This document shows, piece after piece, positions 41,349 to 48,743 of a DNA stretch of 50,717 bases. Source of the DNA: a virus; IMG/VR virus record IMGVR_UViG_3300035698_023245, positions 1 to 50,717 of that record; one strand, given 5' to 3'. Under the pieces are notes generated by a model. That model did not search any database and had not been told where the DNA came from. It saw only the letters and a program-made list of their open reading frames with translations. The translations under genes were made by a program, and so were the position numbers. Numbering within the stretch: the first letter of the stretch is position 1; every line of letters starts with the position of its first letter.

Positions 41349-42188
41349 TTAATTTGCTATGTCTAGATTTATGAACGGTACCGTCGAATTTGGTAACATT
41401 TGTGTGGGTAGTTTACCGTCCCATTTACTGATTGATGACGCTTCATTTTCAATTCTGCGTAATTCAAGCAAGTCTGGTGTAATTGTTTTGTTAAGCAAAT
41501 CTTGTGCTTGTGCTTTACCTTCTGCTTCGATGATTTGAGATTGTGATTCACCTTCTGCTTTTGCAACCTTCTGTTCAGCCAAGAGTTTCTCTTTTTCTAC
41601 TTCGTATTTTTGTTGTTCTGACCCTTGTTGAGCTACTTGTTTCTGTTCAATGGCTGCATTGTATTCTGGTGAGAAATCAAGATTGGCGATGCTAACATCA
41701 TCAATGATTATTCCATATAGTTCTAAACGCTTACTAAGATTATCTTTAATAACTTGCTTAAGTTCTTCACGCTTCTGAATAAGTTCTTGAGCAGTGAATT
41801 GAGCAGTCGAAGCTTTGATTGACTCTGAAATTGCTGGATCGATTAAAGTATCTTTGTACTTCGTACCTACGTTCTTGTGAAGTTCTGCAACCTTGTCTCT
41901 TTGTAGATGGTAATTTAGTGCTACGTTCGCTTGTACCGTCTGCATGTCTGTACTAGCGGCAGCAGCCTCGTTATCTTCTCTTTGAATTTTTACGTTGTAC
42001 TTGGTGATATCTTTTGTAAAGTTATTGTAAAAATGCAAACCTTCTTCAAAGATACCTTCTACTTTTCCGTATTGAGTTATTACTGCTACATTACCTGCCT
42101 TAACGATGGTAAACGGCATGAATATACCAACCAATATTAACACTACAAGCACCAAAAACAAACCTATAAAACTTTTAGCATTGTTCAT
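41349..42188 (-). CDS. SPFH/prohibitin-stomatin family membrane protein
   Basis: The 279-residue protein has an N-terminal membrane helix (FIGLFLVLVVLILVGIFM), then the SPFH core beginning GNVAVITQYGKVEGIFEEGL, which is the typical opening of prohibitin-type domains. The second half is a long Gln/Glu/Lys coiled coil (VEKEKLLAEQKVAKAEGESQ) that drives ring assembly. Such rings organise membrane domains or shield proteases. It lies directly upstream of the Y-RNA array and shares its transcript. A small membrane protein gene overlaps its start. Confidence 0.9.
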   Translation of the reverse strand: MNNAKSFIGLFLVLVVLILVGIFMPFTIVKAGNVAVITQYGKVEGIFEEGLHFYNNFTKDITKYNVKIQREDNEAAAASTDMQTVQANVALNYHLQRDKVAELHKNVGTKYKDTLIDPAISESIKASTAQFTAQELIQKREELKQVIKDNLSKRLELYGIIIDDVSIANLDFSPEYNAAIEQKQVAQQGSEQQKYEVEKEKLLAEQKVAKAEGESQSQIIEAEGKAQAQDLLNKTITPDLLELRRIENEASSISKWDGKLPTQMLPNSTVPFINLDIAN

Positions 42189-42315
42189 TTTTCATGTTCC
42201 TTTTTTTTAATTCTTTTTCTACTAACTTTTTTACTAAGTAATCGCCCAAGTATTTAGCCGTAACAATAACGGCAACACCTACTATCAAACCAATTGCGAA
42301 ATAAAATCTAACCAT
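42175..42315 (-). CDS. Small single-span membrane protein
   Basis: Forty-six residues with one helix (FAIGLIVGVAVIVTAKYLG) near the N-terminus and a basic C-terminus. It overlaps the SPFH start by 14 bases. A partner of the SPFH ring is possible. Confidence 0.55.
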   Translation of the reverse strand: MVRFYFAIGLIVGVAVIVTAKYLGDYLVKKLVEKELKKRNMKNEQC

Positions 42316-42353
42316 TTTAACTTTCTTACTTTAATACTTTAATTACTCGACCT

Positions 42354-42497
42354 TTAGAATGCTAATTTAAGTGCAACAGAAACCGCCAGAGCGATAGTGT
42401 AACAAATAGCAAAACAAGAAACAAACAATAGCACCAGCACAAATGCACAACTTGATATACCTTTTAAGATACCGACAGATTCTTTTTTTTCTTCCAT
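42354..42497 (-). CDS. Small membrane protein
   Basis: Forty-seven residues: a charged start MEEKKESVG, then a long hydrophobic stretch with three cysteines (FVLVLLFVSCFAICYTIALA). It precedes the other small membrane gene and SPFH. Confidence 0.5.
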   Translation of the reverse strand: MEEKKESVGILKGISSCAFVLVLLFVSCFAICYTIALAVSVALKLAF

Positions 42498-42507
42498 TTG
42501 AGTTTTC

Positions 42508-42738
42508 TTATAATAATTTGGGTTGATCTTTGTTTCGTTCAGCTTCTACCCTAAGTAGTTTTTCTATGATTTGGCTTGCTTCTTCTTTTGTTAGTTGCCA
42601 AAATGAAGGAATTACATAGTGTGTTTTTAGCTTACTTCGTATTTCTTCAGCGGTCTTTTTATCATACAAGTTAGAAATAATTGCTTGTATCTTTTTAATC
42701 TGCGGTTCTGTTATCAGCTTTTTTCTTATGTTTTCCAT
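42508..42738 (-). CDS. Hypothetical protein with GemA-like C-terminal motif
   Basis: Seventy-six residues. The segment WQLTKEEASQIIEKL resembles the L-T-x-x-E-A-x-x-x-I-x-x-L helix found at the C-terminus of phage GemA-type regulators and some single-strand annealing proteins. No other motif is seen, so this is a weak hint. It overlaps the preceding small gene. Confidence 0.5.
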   Translation of the reverse strand: MENIRKKLITEPQIKKIQAIISNLYDKKTAEEIRSKLKTHYVIPSFWQLTKEEASQIIEKLLRVEAERNKDQPKLL

Positions 42739-42871
42739 TTTCTTTCGCTAAATAATTGTCAATTTGTATTTGCATCCACGTTGATACTGGCATCTCTTTA
42801 AAGATTAGAATTGACCTTAAATTGAGGTATGATTCTTTTTCAACATAGACTACGGTTCTTAGTTTTTTCAT
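42695..42871 (-). CDS. Small protein, possibly ribbon-helix-helix
   Basis: The 58-residue product starts with a beta-like strand (KKLRTVVYVEKESYLNLRSI), then has VSTWMQIQIDNYLAKENG, which resembles the second helix of RHH regulators (S-x-x-x-W-x-R-x-A-I-x-x-x-L). It is the first gene after the RNA ligase gene. A DNA-binding repressor is possible but unproven. Confidence 0.4.
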   Translation of the reverse strand: MKKLRTVVYVEKESYLNLRSILIFKEMPVSTWMQIQIDNYLAKENGKHKKKADNRTAD

Positions 42872-42906
42872 TGCGTTGTTACTTCGTTAATCAATAATCT
42901 AACTGT

Positions 42907-42935
42907 AGAGTACCATAGAATATCTTTTGTGTCAA
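42907..42935 (-). promoter_or_regulatory. Candidate promoter for the SPFH/Y-RNA/Ro60 operon
   Basis: On the minus strand TTGACA (plus 42930-42935) is followed after 17 bases by TACTCT. The -35 is perfect and the -10 poor. It lies in the 73-base gap after the RNA ligase gene and would drive the small membrane genes, SPFH, the Y RNAs and Ro60. Confidence 0.3.
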
Positions 42936-42944
42936 ATACTATTT

Positions 42945-44087
42945 TTACTCACCATGTTTTAGCAAGTACTCGTTGTTAATTACCTTGAACGATAATCTAC
43001 CAAGTTCTTCGTCTTGTTTTTCTACCAGTGGGCGAAACACCATGCCCTCTAGCCATTCTGTAGGCGCAATTAATGACTTTTTGGTAACATATTCGACCAT
43101 TTCATCAACAGTTGGCAAAAGCTTAAAATCTTCGCTTATGACTGGCACTGTTTTAACATTCAAGATGTTACAAAGAAGTTTGAAGTTTGGGTAATCAACA
43201 TACCTACCAGTTTTGAAGTTGTAAGCATTGAAGAAATAGACATCGTTCTCTTTAAGCAATAATCTATTGCTTTGAATACTAGGACCGACTAATTCACCTT
43301 GTAACGCAACTGCTTCGTTGTAATCTTTAAATCTGTCGTATAAACCAGATTTTAGAATTGGTTTCCAGAATTTGTTATTCTCATCTTTTGGATACATTAT
43401 ATTTCTACTGCATACCCATACTTCACCATTTTTTATGAAAACAGTTATGCTCGAACCATCTATTTTTTCTGTTACGTAGAACCGTTTTTCTGCGTGGCGT
43501 TGAAGTACTTCTGGCACGTTTTGCAAACGAGTCTCATCTGTTTTAGGTATGTATGAAGGAAACCGTTGCAAGTTACGCCCCCAAAGTTTTATCGCAAGTT
43601 TTGGCAACAACTTCTTAATGAACATACCAATCTTAACTGGTAACCAGTCTGGGAATATCACTGGTTTACGTGAAGCAGGTGTATTGCGCTGTTCTATAAT
43701 TTTTTCGTATTTAATAACGCCTAGTTTTTTGGTAACGTCTTTACCTTCATCTAAAACTTTTAAAACATCTGCAAATGCACTAACTGGTAAAGCTAATCCT
43801 TGTGAGATTTGTTTACGTAGTTTAATAGTGCGTAGACGATAACCAGAATGTTCTTTATGGTCTTTACCAATTATTGTTCTAACACCTCTATCCGCTAAAA
43901 ACTCAAACGCTGGTATAACAGGTAACAAACTATCAACTTCAAAATAAACACAGTAATCCCCTATTTTGAATTCACCTTTTTTGACTACAACATGCCAACC
44001 TTGAACGGTGGCGACTTCAATTCTATCAGCACCCTTAATTGGTTGCAGGTCTGCAATCTTTTGTATTGACGCTAATTTTCTAATCAT
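42945..44087 (-). CDS. RNA ligase, Rnl5-like (Deinococcus DraRnl family)
   Basis: The 380-residue protein begins MIRKLASIQKIADLQPIKGA, an N-terminal OB-like domain with GWHVVVKKGEF, typical of DraRnl (Rnl5). The ligase domain has motif I TEKIDGSS with Lys208 as the AMP-acceptor, motif III QGELVGPS, motif IV EGMVFRP (347-353) and motif V LSFKVIN (365-371). It should seal 3'-OH/5'-phosphate breaks in duplex RNA. Position just before the Ro60/Y-RNA operon suggests joint action in RNA repair. Confidence 0.88.
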   Translation of the reverse strand: MIRKLASIQKIADLQPIKGADRIEVATVQGWHVVVKKGEFKIGDYCVYFEVDSLLPVIPAFEFLADRGVRTIIGKDHKEHSGYRLRTIKLRKQISQGLALPVSAFADVLKVLDEGKDVTKKLGVIKYEKIIEQRNTPASRKPVIFPDWLPVKIGMFIKKLLPKLAIKLWGRNLQRFPSYIPKTDETRLQNVPEVLQRHAEKRFYVTEKIDGSSITVFIKNGEVWVCSRNIMYPKDENNKFWKPILKSGLYDRFKDYNEAVALQGELVGPSIQSNRLLLKENDVYFFNAYNFKTGRYVDYPNFKLLCNILNVKTVPVISEDFKLLPTVDEMVEYVTKKSLIAPTEWLEGMVFRPLVEKQDEELGRLSFKVINNEYLLKHGE

Positions 44088-44455
44088 GCTTTTCCTTTTC
44101 CTATAGTATTAAAAACTAATTGCGCTATTTTTCGTTCAGCAGCTTTGTTTATGAGATTTCTAAAATTCATCTTTTTTAATTTTTCATCAACAATTTTTTG
44201 CACCATGGGTACAACAATACTATCGTTCCATTCAGTTAATCTGAAAAGATAATATTCTTTAACGACATCTCTTATCGTAGAGCGTAACAATTTGTCAAAG
44301 TTTTTATTGTTTACTCCTTTTAATTTACGTTCTAATTCTTCGTGAACCATTTCGACAAACTCTTTTCTAACAATACTTTTGACCTGACCTCTTATACAGT
44401 CTTTGATATATTTTCTTAATTCTATATCATCTTCAATTTTAACTTTTAAATCCAT
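44084..44455 (-). CDS. Hypothetical helical protein
   Basis: The 123-residue product is almost wholly alpha-helical, rich in Lys, Glu and Arg, with no enzyme motif. Its last codons overlap the RNA ligase start as ATGA. It could be a structural or RNA-binding helper. Confidence 0.5.
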   Translation of the reverse strand: MDLKVKIEDDIELRKYIKDCIRGQVKSIVRKEFVEMVHEELERKLKGVNNKNFDKLLRSTIRDVVKEYYLFRLTEWNDSIVVPMVQKIVDEKLKKMNFRNLINKAAERKIAQLVFNTIGKGKA

Positions 44456-44464
44456 TTTTCACCT

Positions 44465-44722
44465 TTAGTACATAATAAATTGTATATCTTCTAGATTTAG
44501 ACATAAATGTTTGTTCTTGTCTAAACTTTTATAATCTGAAAACGGTAAAGTATATCTAGAAGAATAACGTGAATTTTGCGTTCTAAAAGCATCAACTAAA
44601 CTATTTAATTCTTGTTCATCTATACAGTTTTCGAAACGTAGACCACGTGACGACACGGCTTGGTAAGTTAAGCCATGATCTTGATAAAACATAATATCAA
44701 CTCTTGTCATAAACTTTTTCAT
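44465..44722 (-). CDS. Small hypothetical protein
   Basis: Eighty-five residues with FMTRVDIMFYQDHGLTYQAV at the start and many Ser, Arg and Tyr. No family is recognised. It precedes the helical gene with a short gap. Confidence 0.45.
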   Translation of the reverse strand: MKKFMTRVDIMFYQDHGLTYQAVSSRGLRFENCIDEQELNSLVDAFRTQNSRYSSRYTLPFSDYKSLDKNKHLCLNLEDIQFIMY

Positions 44723-44723
44723 A

Positions 44724-44894
44724 CTATTCTCCTAATTGATTAATATACTTGGTGACAGTATTTAAAACTTTTAGTTTGTCACCTTTTAATCCATAAGTTA
44801 AGCTGTCGATTGCTCTCGCTAACCAAGGGTTTTCTTTGAAAATCGTAATGATTTCTTCATCTTGGATTTTGTGTGACTTTGTTTTCTTTGACAT
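44724..44894 (-). CDS. Small hypothetical protein
   Basis: Fifty-six residues, basic N-terminus (MSKKTKSHKIQDEE) and a helical middle (LARAIDSLTYGLKGDKLKVL). Its ATG abuts the nuclease stop. Unknown. Confidence 0.5.
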   Translation of the reverse strand: MSKKTKSHKIQDEEIITIFKENPWLARAIDSLTYGLKGDKLKVLNTVTKYINQLGE

Positions 44895-45206
44895 TTAGCC
44901 CTCCAATAAACTAATAAAATCATGCTTGTTAAGTATTATTAACTCACGACCTTGAATCTCAACCGACATCATCGGCATTTTTCCATCTAGTAAGGCTTCG
45001 TGAGTAATCTTATCCCATGTGTTACAGGTAACGCTGTAACTTTTTTTATCAGTTTGTTTGCTCTCTACAAGTAACGATTCAAAAACCTCGCCACACGTAA
45101 CGTCTCCAGCGAAAGCCCAAAAACCACCAGAACGAGGGGTTTCTTTACCGTGAAAATCTTTAGCGTCACGTATTTGTTTCTTTCTCCACTTTGCCTGTGT
45201 ACTCAC
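44895..45206 (-). CDS. PD-(D/E)XK nuclease-like protein
   Basis: The 103-residue protein has the core GGFWAFAGDVTCGE (Asp35) and then LLVESKQTD (Glu48 and Lys50), the D-x(n)-E-x-K metal-binding set. Later segments, SYSVTCNTWDKI and MMSVEIQGRELIIL, fit the rest of the fold. It may be a Holliday-junction or structure-specific endonuclease. The start is a GTG inside the previous gene; a later start would remove Asp35. Confidence 0.7.
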   Translation of the reverse strand: MSTQAKWRKKQIRDAKDFHGKETPRSGGFWAFAGDVTCGEVFESLLVESKQTDKKSYSVTCNTWDKITHEALLDGKMPMMSVEIQGRELIILNKHDFISLLEG

Positions 45207-45501
45207 TTAGCACCTTGGCTAATAAATTATCTAATTGTTGTTTAATATTTTTCATTTCTTTTTTTGTAAAACCTTTTTTTGAAGATTTAACCACAAACTC
45301 AACAGAGATTTTATCTTCATACATACGTATCAATCTCCTTGAGTTAAACCAGTATAAACCCATCCAACATAAGGTTAACCCTGCGAAAACGACATTGCGA
45401 AAATCACCTTGTATTATTAATGTTGCTATCATACCTAACATTAAAATGGTGGCAATCGTAAATACAATTTTGTCGATTAGTTCTAATTTATTATTGTGCA
45501 T
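45166..45501 (-). CDS. Membrane protein, two predicted spans
   Basis: The 111-residue product has helices at IVFTIATILMLGMIATLII and VVFAGLTLCWMGLYWF, then a basic cytoplasmic tail of about 50 residues with coiled-coil character. Function unknown. It overlaps the nuclease gene by 41 bases. Confidence 0.55.
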   Translation of the reverse strand: MHNNKLELIDKIVFTIATILMLGMIATLIIQGDFRNVVFAGLTLCWMGLYWFNSRRLIRMYEDKISVEFVVKSSKKGFTKKEMKNIKQQLDNLLAKVLSEYTGKVEKETNT

Positions 45502-45683
45502 TTTTGCTTTCCTTCTTTTACAAATACGTCGTAGGCTGGTTTAAGTGTTTTATATTCTTCGGCTAGTGGCTTCATCTCATTTAGCAGCCTTTTTCTTTTT
45601 GGGTCGTTCGGGTGCGTCTTCATCCACTTGGTCGCCCGAATCAACATCTTCGTCAGGAACATAAATCGTTCTTCCAAATCCAT
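45483..45683 (-). CDS. Small hypothetical protein, start uncertain
   Basis: The 66-codon frame overlaps the end of RecA by 107 bases. The last 30 residues begin at an ATG at 45575, just past the RecA stop. The overlapping part (RFMFLTKMLIRATKWMKTHP) has a plausible amphipathic pattern, so the long form cannot be excluded. Confidence 0.4.
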   Translation of the reverse strand: MDLEERFMFLTKMLIRATKWMKTHPNDPKRKRLLNEMKPLAEEYKTLKPAYDVFVKEGKQKCTIIN

Positions 45684-46626
45684 CCTTGAATACCTCTTTT
45701 TTTAAAGCTTTAAAGAATTTTTCGTCCTCACGTAATTTATCTTCTACCGCAGACATACCATGAAAAGATTCACCAAGCACATCGTACCAAGCCCCACGTC
45801 TACTCATCGTACGAGTTAAAGCAGCGAGAGAAATAAGCTCTGTGTAAAAATCAATAGTAGGCGGATCGTAGATATACTTAAAAGAACCGTTCAAGTGTGG
45901 TCTACCGACTTTGCTCTTGGTAACCTTGAACTTTACTTTTTGTCCAACACGGTTTTTCTGCTTGTCAACTAAGAAGTCACCACGTCGAACATCTATTCTG
46001 ATAGACGCATAATAGCCAAGTGCTTCGCCACCGCTTGTAGTTTCTGGATTACCGTAAGCACCGATTTTCATTCGTAATTGATTGGCAAATATCACTAAAG
46101 TTTTCTTGTTAACCGCTGTCATCTTACGCATAAGCTTACTCATCAATCTAGCTTGCAATCCAATTGTCATCTTTTGCATGTTCTCGTCTATTTCTACTAA
46201 CGGTGCTAGGCTAGAAACGCTATCAATAAAAACCAAGTCAAAACCTGCTTCTATCATCTTGATGGCTATATCACCTACCGTTTCGCCCTGACTTATTTGA
46301 GTAATTATTAGCTCGTCTGTGTTTACACCTAAACGTTTAGCATGTTTCTCATCAAATGCCTTCTCAGCGTCTAGCAGGGCGCACTGTAAGCCTTGTTTCT
46401 GGGCTTCTGCTATCGTAAGCAACCCTATCATCGTTTTACCAGTGCCGAACGGTCCATATATCTCTACCATTCGCCCTAATGGAAATCCACCACCTGTTGC
46501 CCAATCTAACCACATTGAACCAGTAGGGACACGATTTATTGTTAAGTTCATTTCGCTAGCTCTACCTATACTTTTTTCGCCAAACTTTTTTTTCAATTCA
46601 GCGATGGTTTTTTCAAAATTCGTCAT
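45577..46626 (-). CDS. recA: RecA recombinase
   Basis: The 349-residue protein has Walker A GPFGTGKT (58-65), the catalytic-Glu region of RecA (LLDAEKAFDEKHAKRLGV), Walker B DLVFIDSVSSL, and the L2-like loop with NQLRMKIGAYGNPETTSGGE. The C-terminus is acidic then basic (DEDAPERPKKKKAAK), as in many RecA proteins. It drives homologous recombination of phage DNA. It overlaps the Ros-like gene by 14 bases. Confidence 0.95.
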   Translation of the reverse strand: MTNFEKTIAELKKKFGEKSIGRASEMNLTINRVPTGSMWLDWATGGGFPLGRMVEIYGPFGTGKTMIGLLTIAEAQKQGLQCALLDAEKAFDEKHAKRLGVNTDELIITQISQGETVGDIAIKMIEAGFDLVFIDSVSSLAPLVEIDENMQKMTIGLQARLMSKLMRKMTAVNKKTLVIFANQLRMKIGAYGNPETTSGGEALGYYASIRIDVRRGDFLVDKQKNRVGQKVKFKVTKSKVGRPHLNGSFKYIYDPPTIDFYTELISLAALTRTMSRRGAWYDVLGESFHGMSAVEDKLREDEKFFKALKKEVFKDGFGRTIYVPDEDVDSGDQVDEDAPERPKKKKAAK

Positions 46627-46960
46627 TTCCAGCCTTTATGCTAATAGGTTTATACTCTTTAATTTTATGAGCTTGTGCTCTTAGTTTGCCGACACAACGT
46701 GCGTCTCCTGGCTTGGCACGATTCCAGTGCTTTACTTTTGATAAGTTGTTGTTCTTCTTAGCTTTTTCAGACATTGTTTTTCTAGCTTTATATCCAATGA
46801 AGCCGAACTGCTTGTTAAAGCCAAACATCTCTTTGTACTGTTTTATTGTTATCTTGTGCTTAGGTAGTACGTGGTTAGACAAGCTTCTAAAAAACTTATC
46901 GCACAGCTCGCACTTAAAAGCGTCTAAGTACTCATCATATTCTGGCGCACCGTAACTCAT
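46613..46960 (-). CDS. Ros/MucR-like zinc-finger protein
   Basis: The 115-residue protein has FKCELCDKFFRSLSNHVLPK, then HKITIKQYKEMFGF. This is the C2-H2 finger followed by the H-x-M/I-T-x-x-x-Y-R/K-x-x-(F/W) helix of MucR/Ros regulators and of the finger domain found in many phage nucleases. The C-terminal half is basic. A DNA-binding regulator is likely. Confidence 0.65.
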   Translation of the reverse strand: MSYGAPEYDEYLDAFKCELCDKFFRSLSNHVLPKHKITIKQYKEMFGFNKQFGFIGYKARKTMSEKAKKNNNLSKVKHWNRAKPGDARCVGKLRAQAHKIKEYKPISIKAGNDEF

Positions 46961-46972
46961 ATCTTCTCCTAT

Positions 46973-47146
46973 TTACTTTTTTCTGTGACTACCTTTTTTG
47001 GCACAAGTTAGCCAATGGGGTGTACCGTCATAATCAACCGGTATAAATTTACCTTGCTTTGTTTTCACCCAAAATACTTTTTCGTTGCAACTCGTACACT
47101 TTCTAGGTTGTGTGTCTAATGGTATTTCAACATAAGATTCGTTCAT
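46973..47146 (-). CDS. Small zinc-binding protein
   Basis: Fifty-seven residues: RKCTSCNEKVFWVKTKQGKF, then PVDYDGTPHWLTCAKKGSH. Two cysteines in CxxC and a later His and Cys give a possible zinc site. The C-x2-C-x-x-x-x-x-x-x-K-x-G-K-x-x-P-V-D pattern is common in small phage proteins near DNA-metabolism genes. Confidence 0.6.
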   Translation of the reverse strand: MNESYVEIPLDTQPRKCTSCNEKVFWVKTKQGKFIPVDYDGTPHWLTCAKKGSHRKK

Positions 47147-47151
47147 GTTTT

Positions 47152-47310
47152 TTAACCTCTACAAGGACTATATTGGCAGTCTTGGCAAATCGAACAGCCT
47201 TCTGCCTTGATGTAATTTTCAGAACCGCATTGTGGACAAACTTCTTTTTTTGTTTCAGTTTTTTTTAGACTTGCTATCTTTTCGTCTATCATTTTATCAG
47301 TCCATTGCAT
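47152..47310 (-). CDS. Stand-alone Cys-rich domain like the class II ribonucleotide reductase tail
   Basis: The 52-residue protein ends CPQCGSENYIKAEGCSICQD followed by CQYSPCRG. The order C-P-x-C-G-(S)-…-E-G-C-x-x-C-x-x-C-x-Y-S-x-C is that of the zinc tail of vitamin-B12-dependent ribonucleotide reductases. Here it is free, with a 25-residue helical N-terminus. It could re-reduce a phage or host reductase in trans, or simply be a zinc adaptor. No NrdJ catalytic domain is in the window. Confidence 0.6.
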   Translation of the reverse strand: MQWTDKMIDEKIASLKKTETKKEVCPQCGSENYIKAEGCSICQDCQYSPCRG

Positions 47311-47318
47311 TTTTTCCC

Positions 47319-48743
47319 TCAATTGTTAAATTCATCAAATAGTTTTTCTTCTTTCGCCGTATGTGCTTTGTTATCTTCTAATGCTGTTTGTACCGGTTGT
47401 CTTGCTATTTCTTCTTCTTCTACATCTTTGGTATAGGCTGGCTCATCGCTGATGAAAGATTTGTCTGTTATACGTGAGAATTCTGGCTTTACAATCATAT
47501 CTATTTTACCTGTTTTACCACTACGAGCTTTTAAGATAATAACTTTTAAATCATTTATCACTTCTTTATCTGTTAAATCACGATGTAAGCCGATAACTAC
47601 GTTGGCGTCTTCTTCTAATGCTCCCGCATCTCTGAGAGAAGAAAGCGTAGGTAAGTTACTTGCTTGATTTTCACGTGACCTGTTTAATTGGACACATTCT
47701 AACATGGGCAGTTGCATTTCCATAGCCATGCGCTTCATGCCCCTGCTTAAGTTTGTTGTTTTTTCGTAGAGGCTTCTGCCTTCTGATTTCAACAGACCAA
47801 TATGGTCAACTATTACGAGTTTTAAAGGGGCGTAGCGCTTGATTGATTCGGCAAGTGCTTTGATATTTGCTAGGTCATAAGAGCCTTCGGCTACTAAGAA
47901 AAAGGGTAAATTCTGTATTTGACTAATTGCTTCTTCTAGGTTTTCTATTCCAACTTCACCTTTTTCTATTTTAAGCGAGTCTATCGAAGTATCGTTAGCT
48001 ATACAGCGATCAATCATTTCATTTGCAGACATTTCAAGAGAGAAGAAAAGTATTCCACCACCTGCTTTCATTATTTTCTGAGCTATGTTCAGCGCAAACA
48101 TAGATTTGCCAACTCCAGGACGTGAACAGATTACGATAATGTCACCAGCTTTCATTGCTGGTAGCATTTTATCCATCTCTGTAAAGCCATAACTCAAACA
48201 CTCTTGCTCTTTATTTATTCTTTTTTCTAGCTCTATTCTATAATTTATAATTTGATTTTCTAAGTTTGGTACATTGCCAAAAGCTTTACTGCTTGCAATG
48301 TCTACAATTTTGCTTGACGATTCAAAAAAGACATCATCTATATCGGTACTTTCATCGTATGATATATCGCCAATTTCTTCGGCAGCTTCTATTAATTCAC
48401 GTCTTAGAGCTTTTTCGTGTACAATTTTCGAATAGTGTTCAACATGAATAGCAGCTGGAACGGTTGACAATATGTTTGAAAGGTACGTTGCGCCACCGAT
48501 TAGCTCTAGCTTATTTTTATTTCTTAGTTCAGAAGCAACAGTTACGAGGTCTACAGGTAATTGTTCTTCGTGCATATCAAGTAACGTTTGGAAAATCACA
48601 CGATGAGTTCCTTTGTAAAAATCATTTGGTAGCAAGAACGAGCTTGCTGTAACGATTGCTTGTTTATCAAGTAAGCACGAACCCAAAACAGAAATTTCAG
48701 CATCTATGTTTTGAGGTAACGCTCTAGGTGTCTGCGTGGTCAT
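47319..48743 (-). CDS. dnaB: Replicative DNA helicase DnaB
   Basis: The 474-residue protein has the N-terminal DnaB domain (NIDAEISVLGSCLLD) and a RecA-like C-terminal domain with Walker A SRPGVGKS (207-214), LFFSLEMSANEMIDRCIA, LVIVDHIGLLK and the C-terminal LRDAGALEEDANVVIGLHRD. The length is normal and there is no intein. It unwinds the fork in the 5'-3' direction and is loaded by the initiator encoded just upstream, with which it shares 20 bases. Confidence 0.95.
   Translation of the reverse strand: MTTQTPRALPQNIDAEISVLGSCLLDKQAIVTASSFLLPNDFYKGTHRVIFQTLLDMHEEQLPVDLVTVASELRNKNKLELIGGATYLSNILSTVPAAIHVEHYSKIVHEKALRRELIEAAEEIGDISYDESTDIDDVFFESSSKIVDIASSKAFGNVPNLENQIINYRIELEKRINKEQECLSYGFTEMDKMLPAMKAGDIIVICSRPGVGKSMFALNIAQKIMKAGGGILFFSLEMSANEMIDRCIANDTSIDSLKIEKGEVGIENLEEAISQIQNLPFFLVAEGSYDLANIKALAESIKRYAPLKLVIVDHIGLLKSEGRSLYEKTTNLSRGMKRMAMEMQLPMLECVQLNRSRENQASNLPTLSSLRDAGALEEDANVVIGLHRDLTDKEVINDLKVIILKARSGKTGKIDMIVKPEFSRITDKSFISDEPAYTKDVEEEEIARQPVQTALEDNKAHTAKEEKLFDEFNN

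Noticed and set aside
46319-46684. 121-residue plus-strand frame
   Set aside because: Antisense of recA; no ribosome site and no recognisable protein.
47319-48743. Intein in DnaB or RecA, both common sites
   Set aside because: Both proteins have normal length and uninterrupted Walker motifs.
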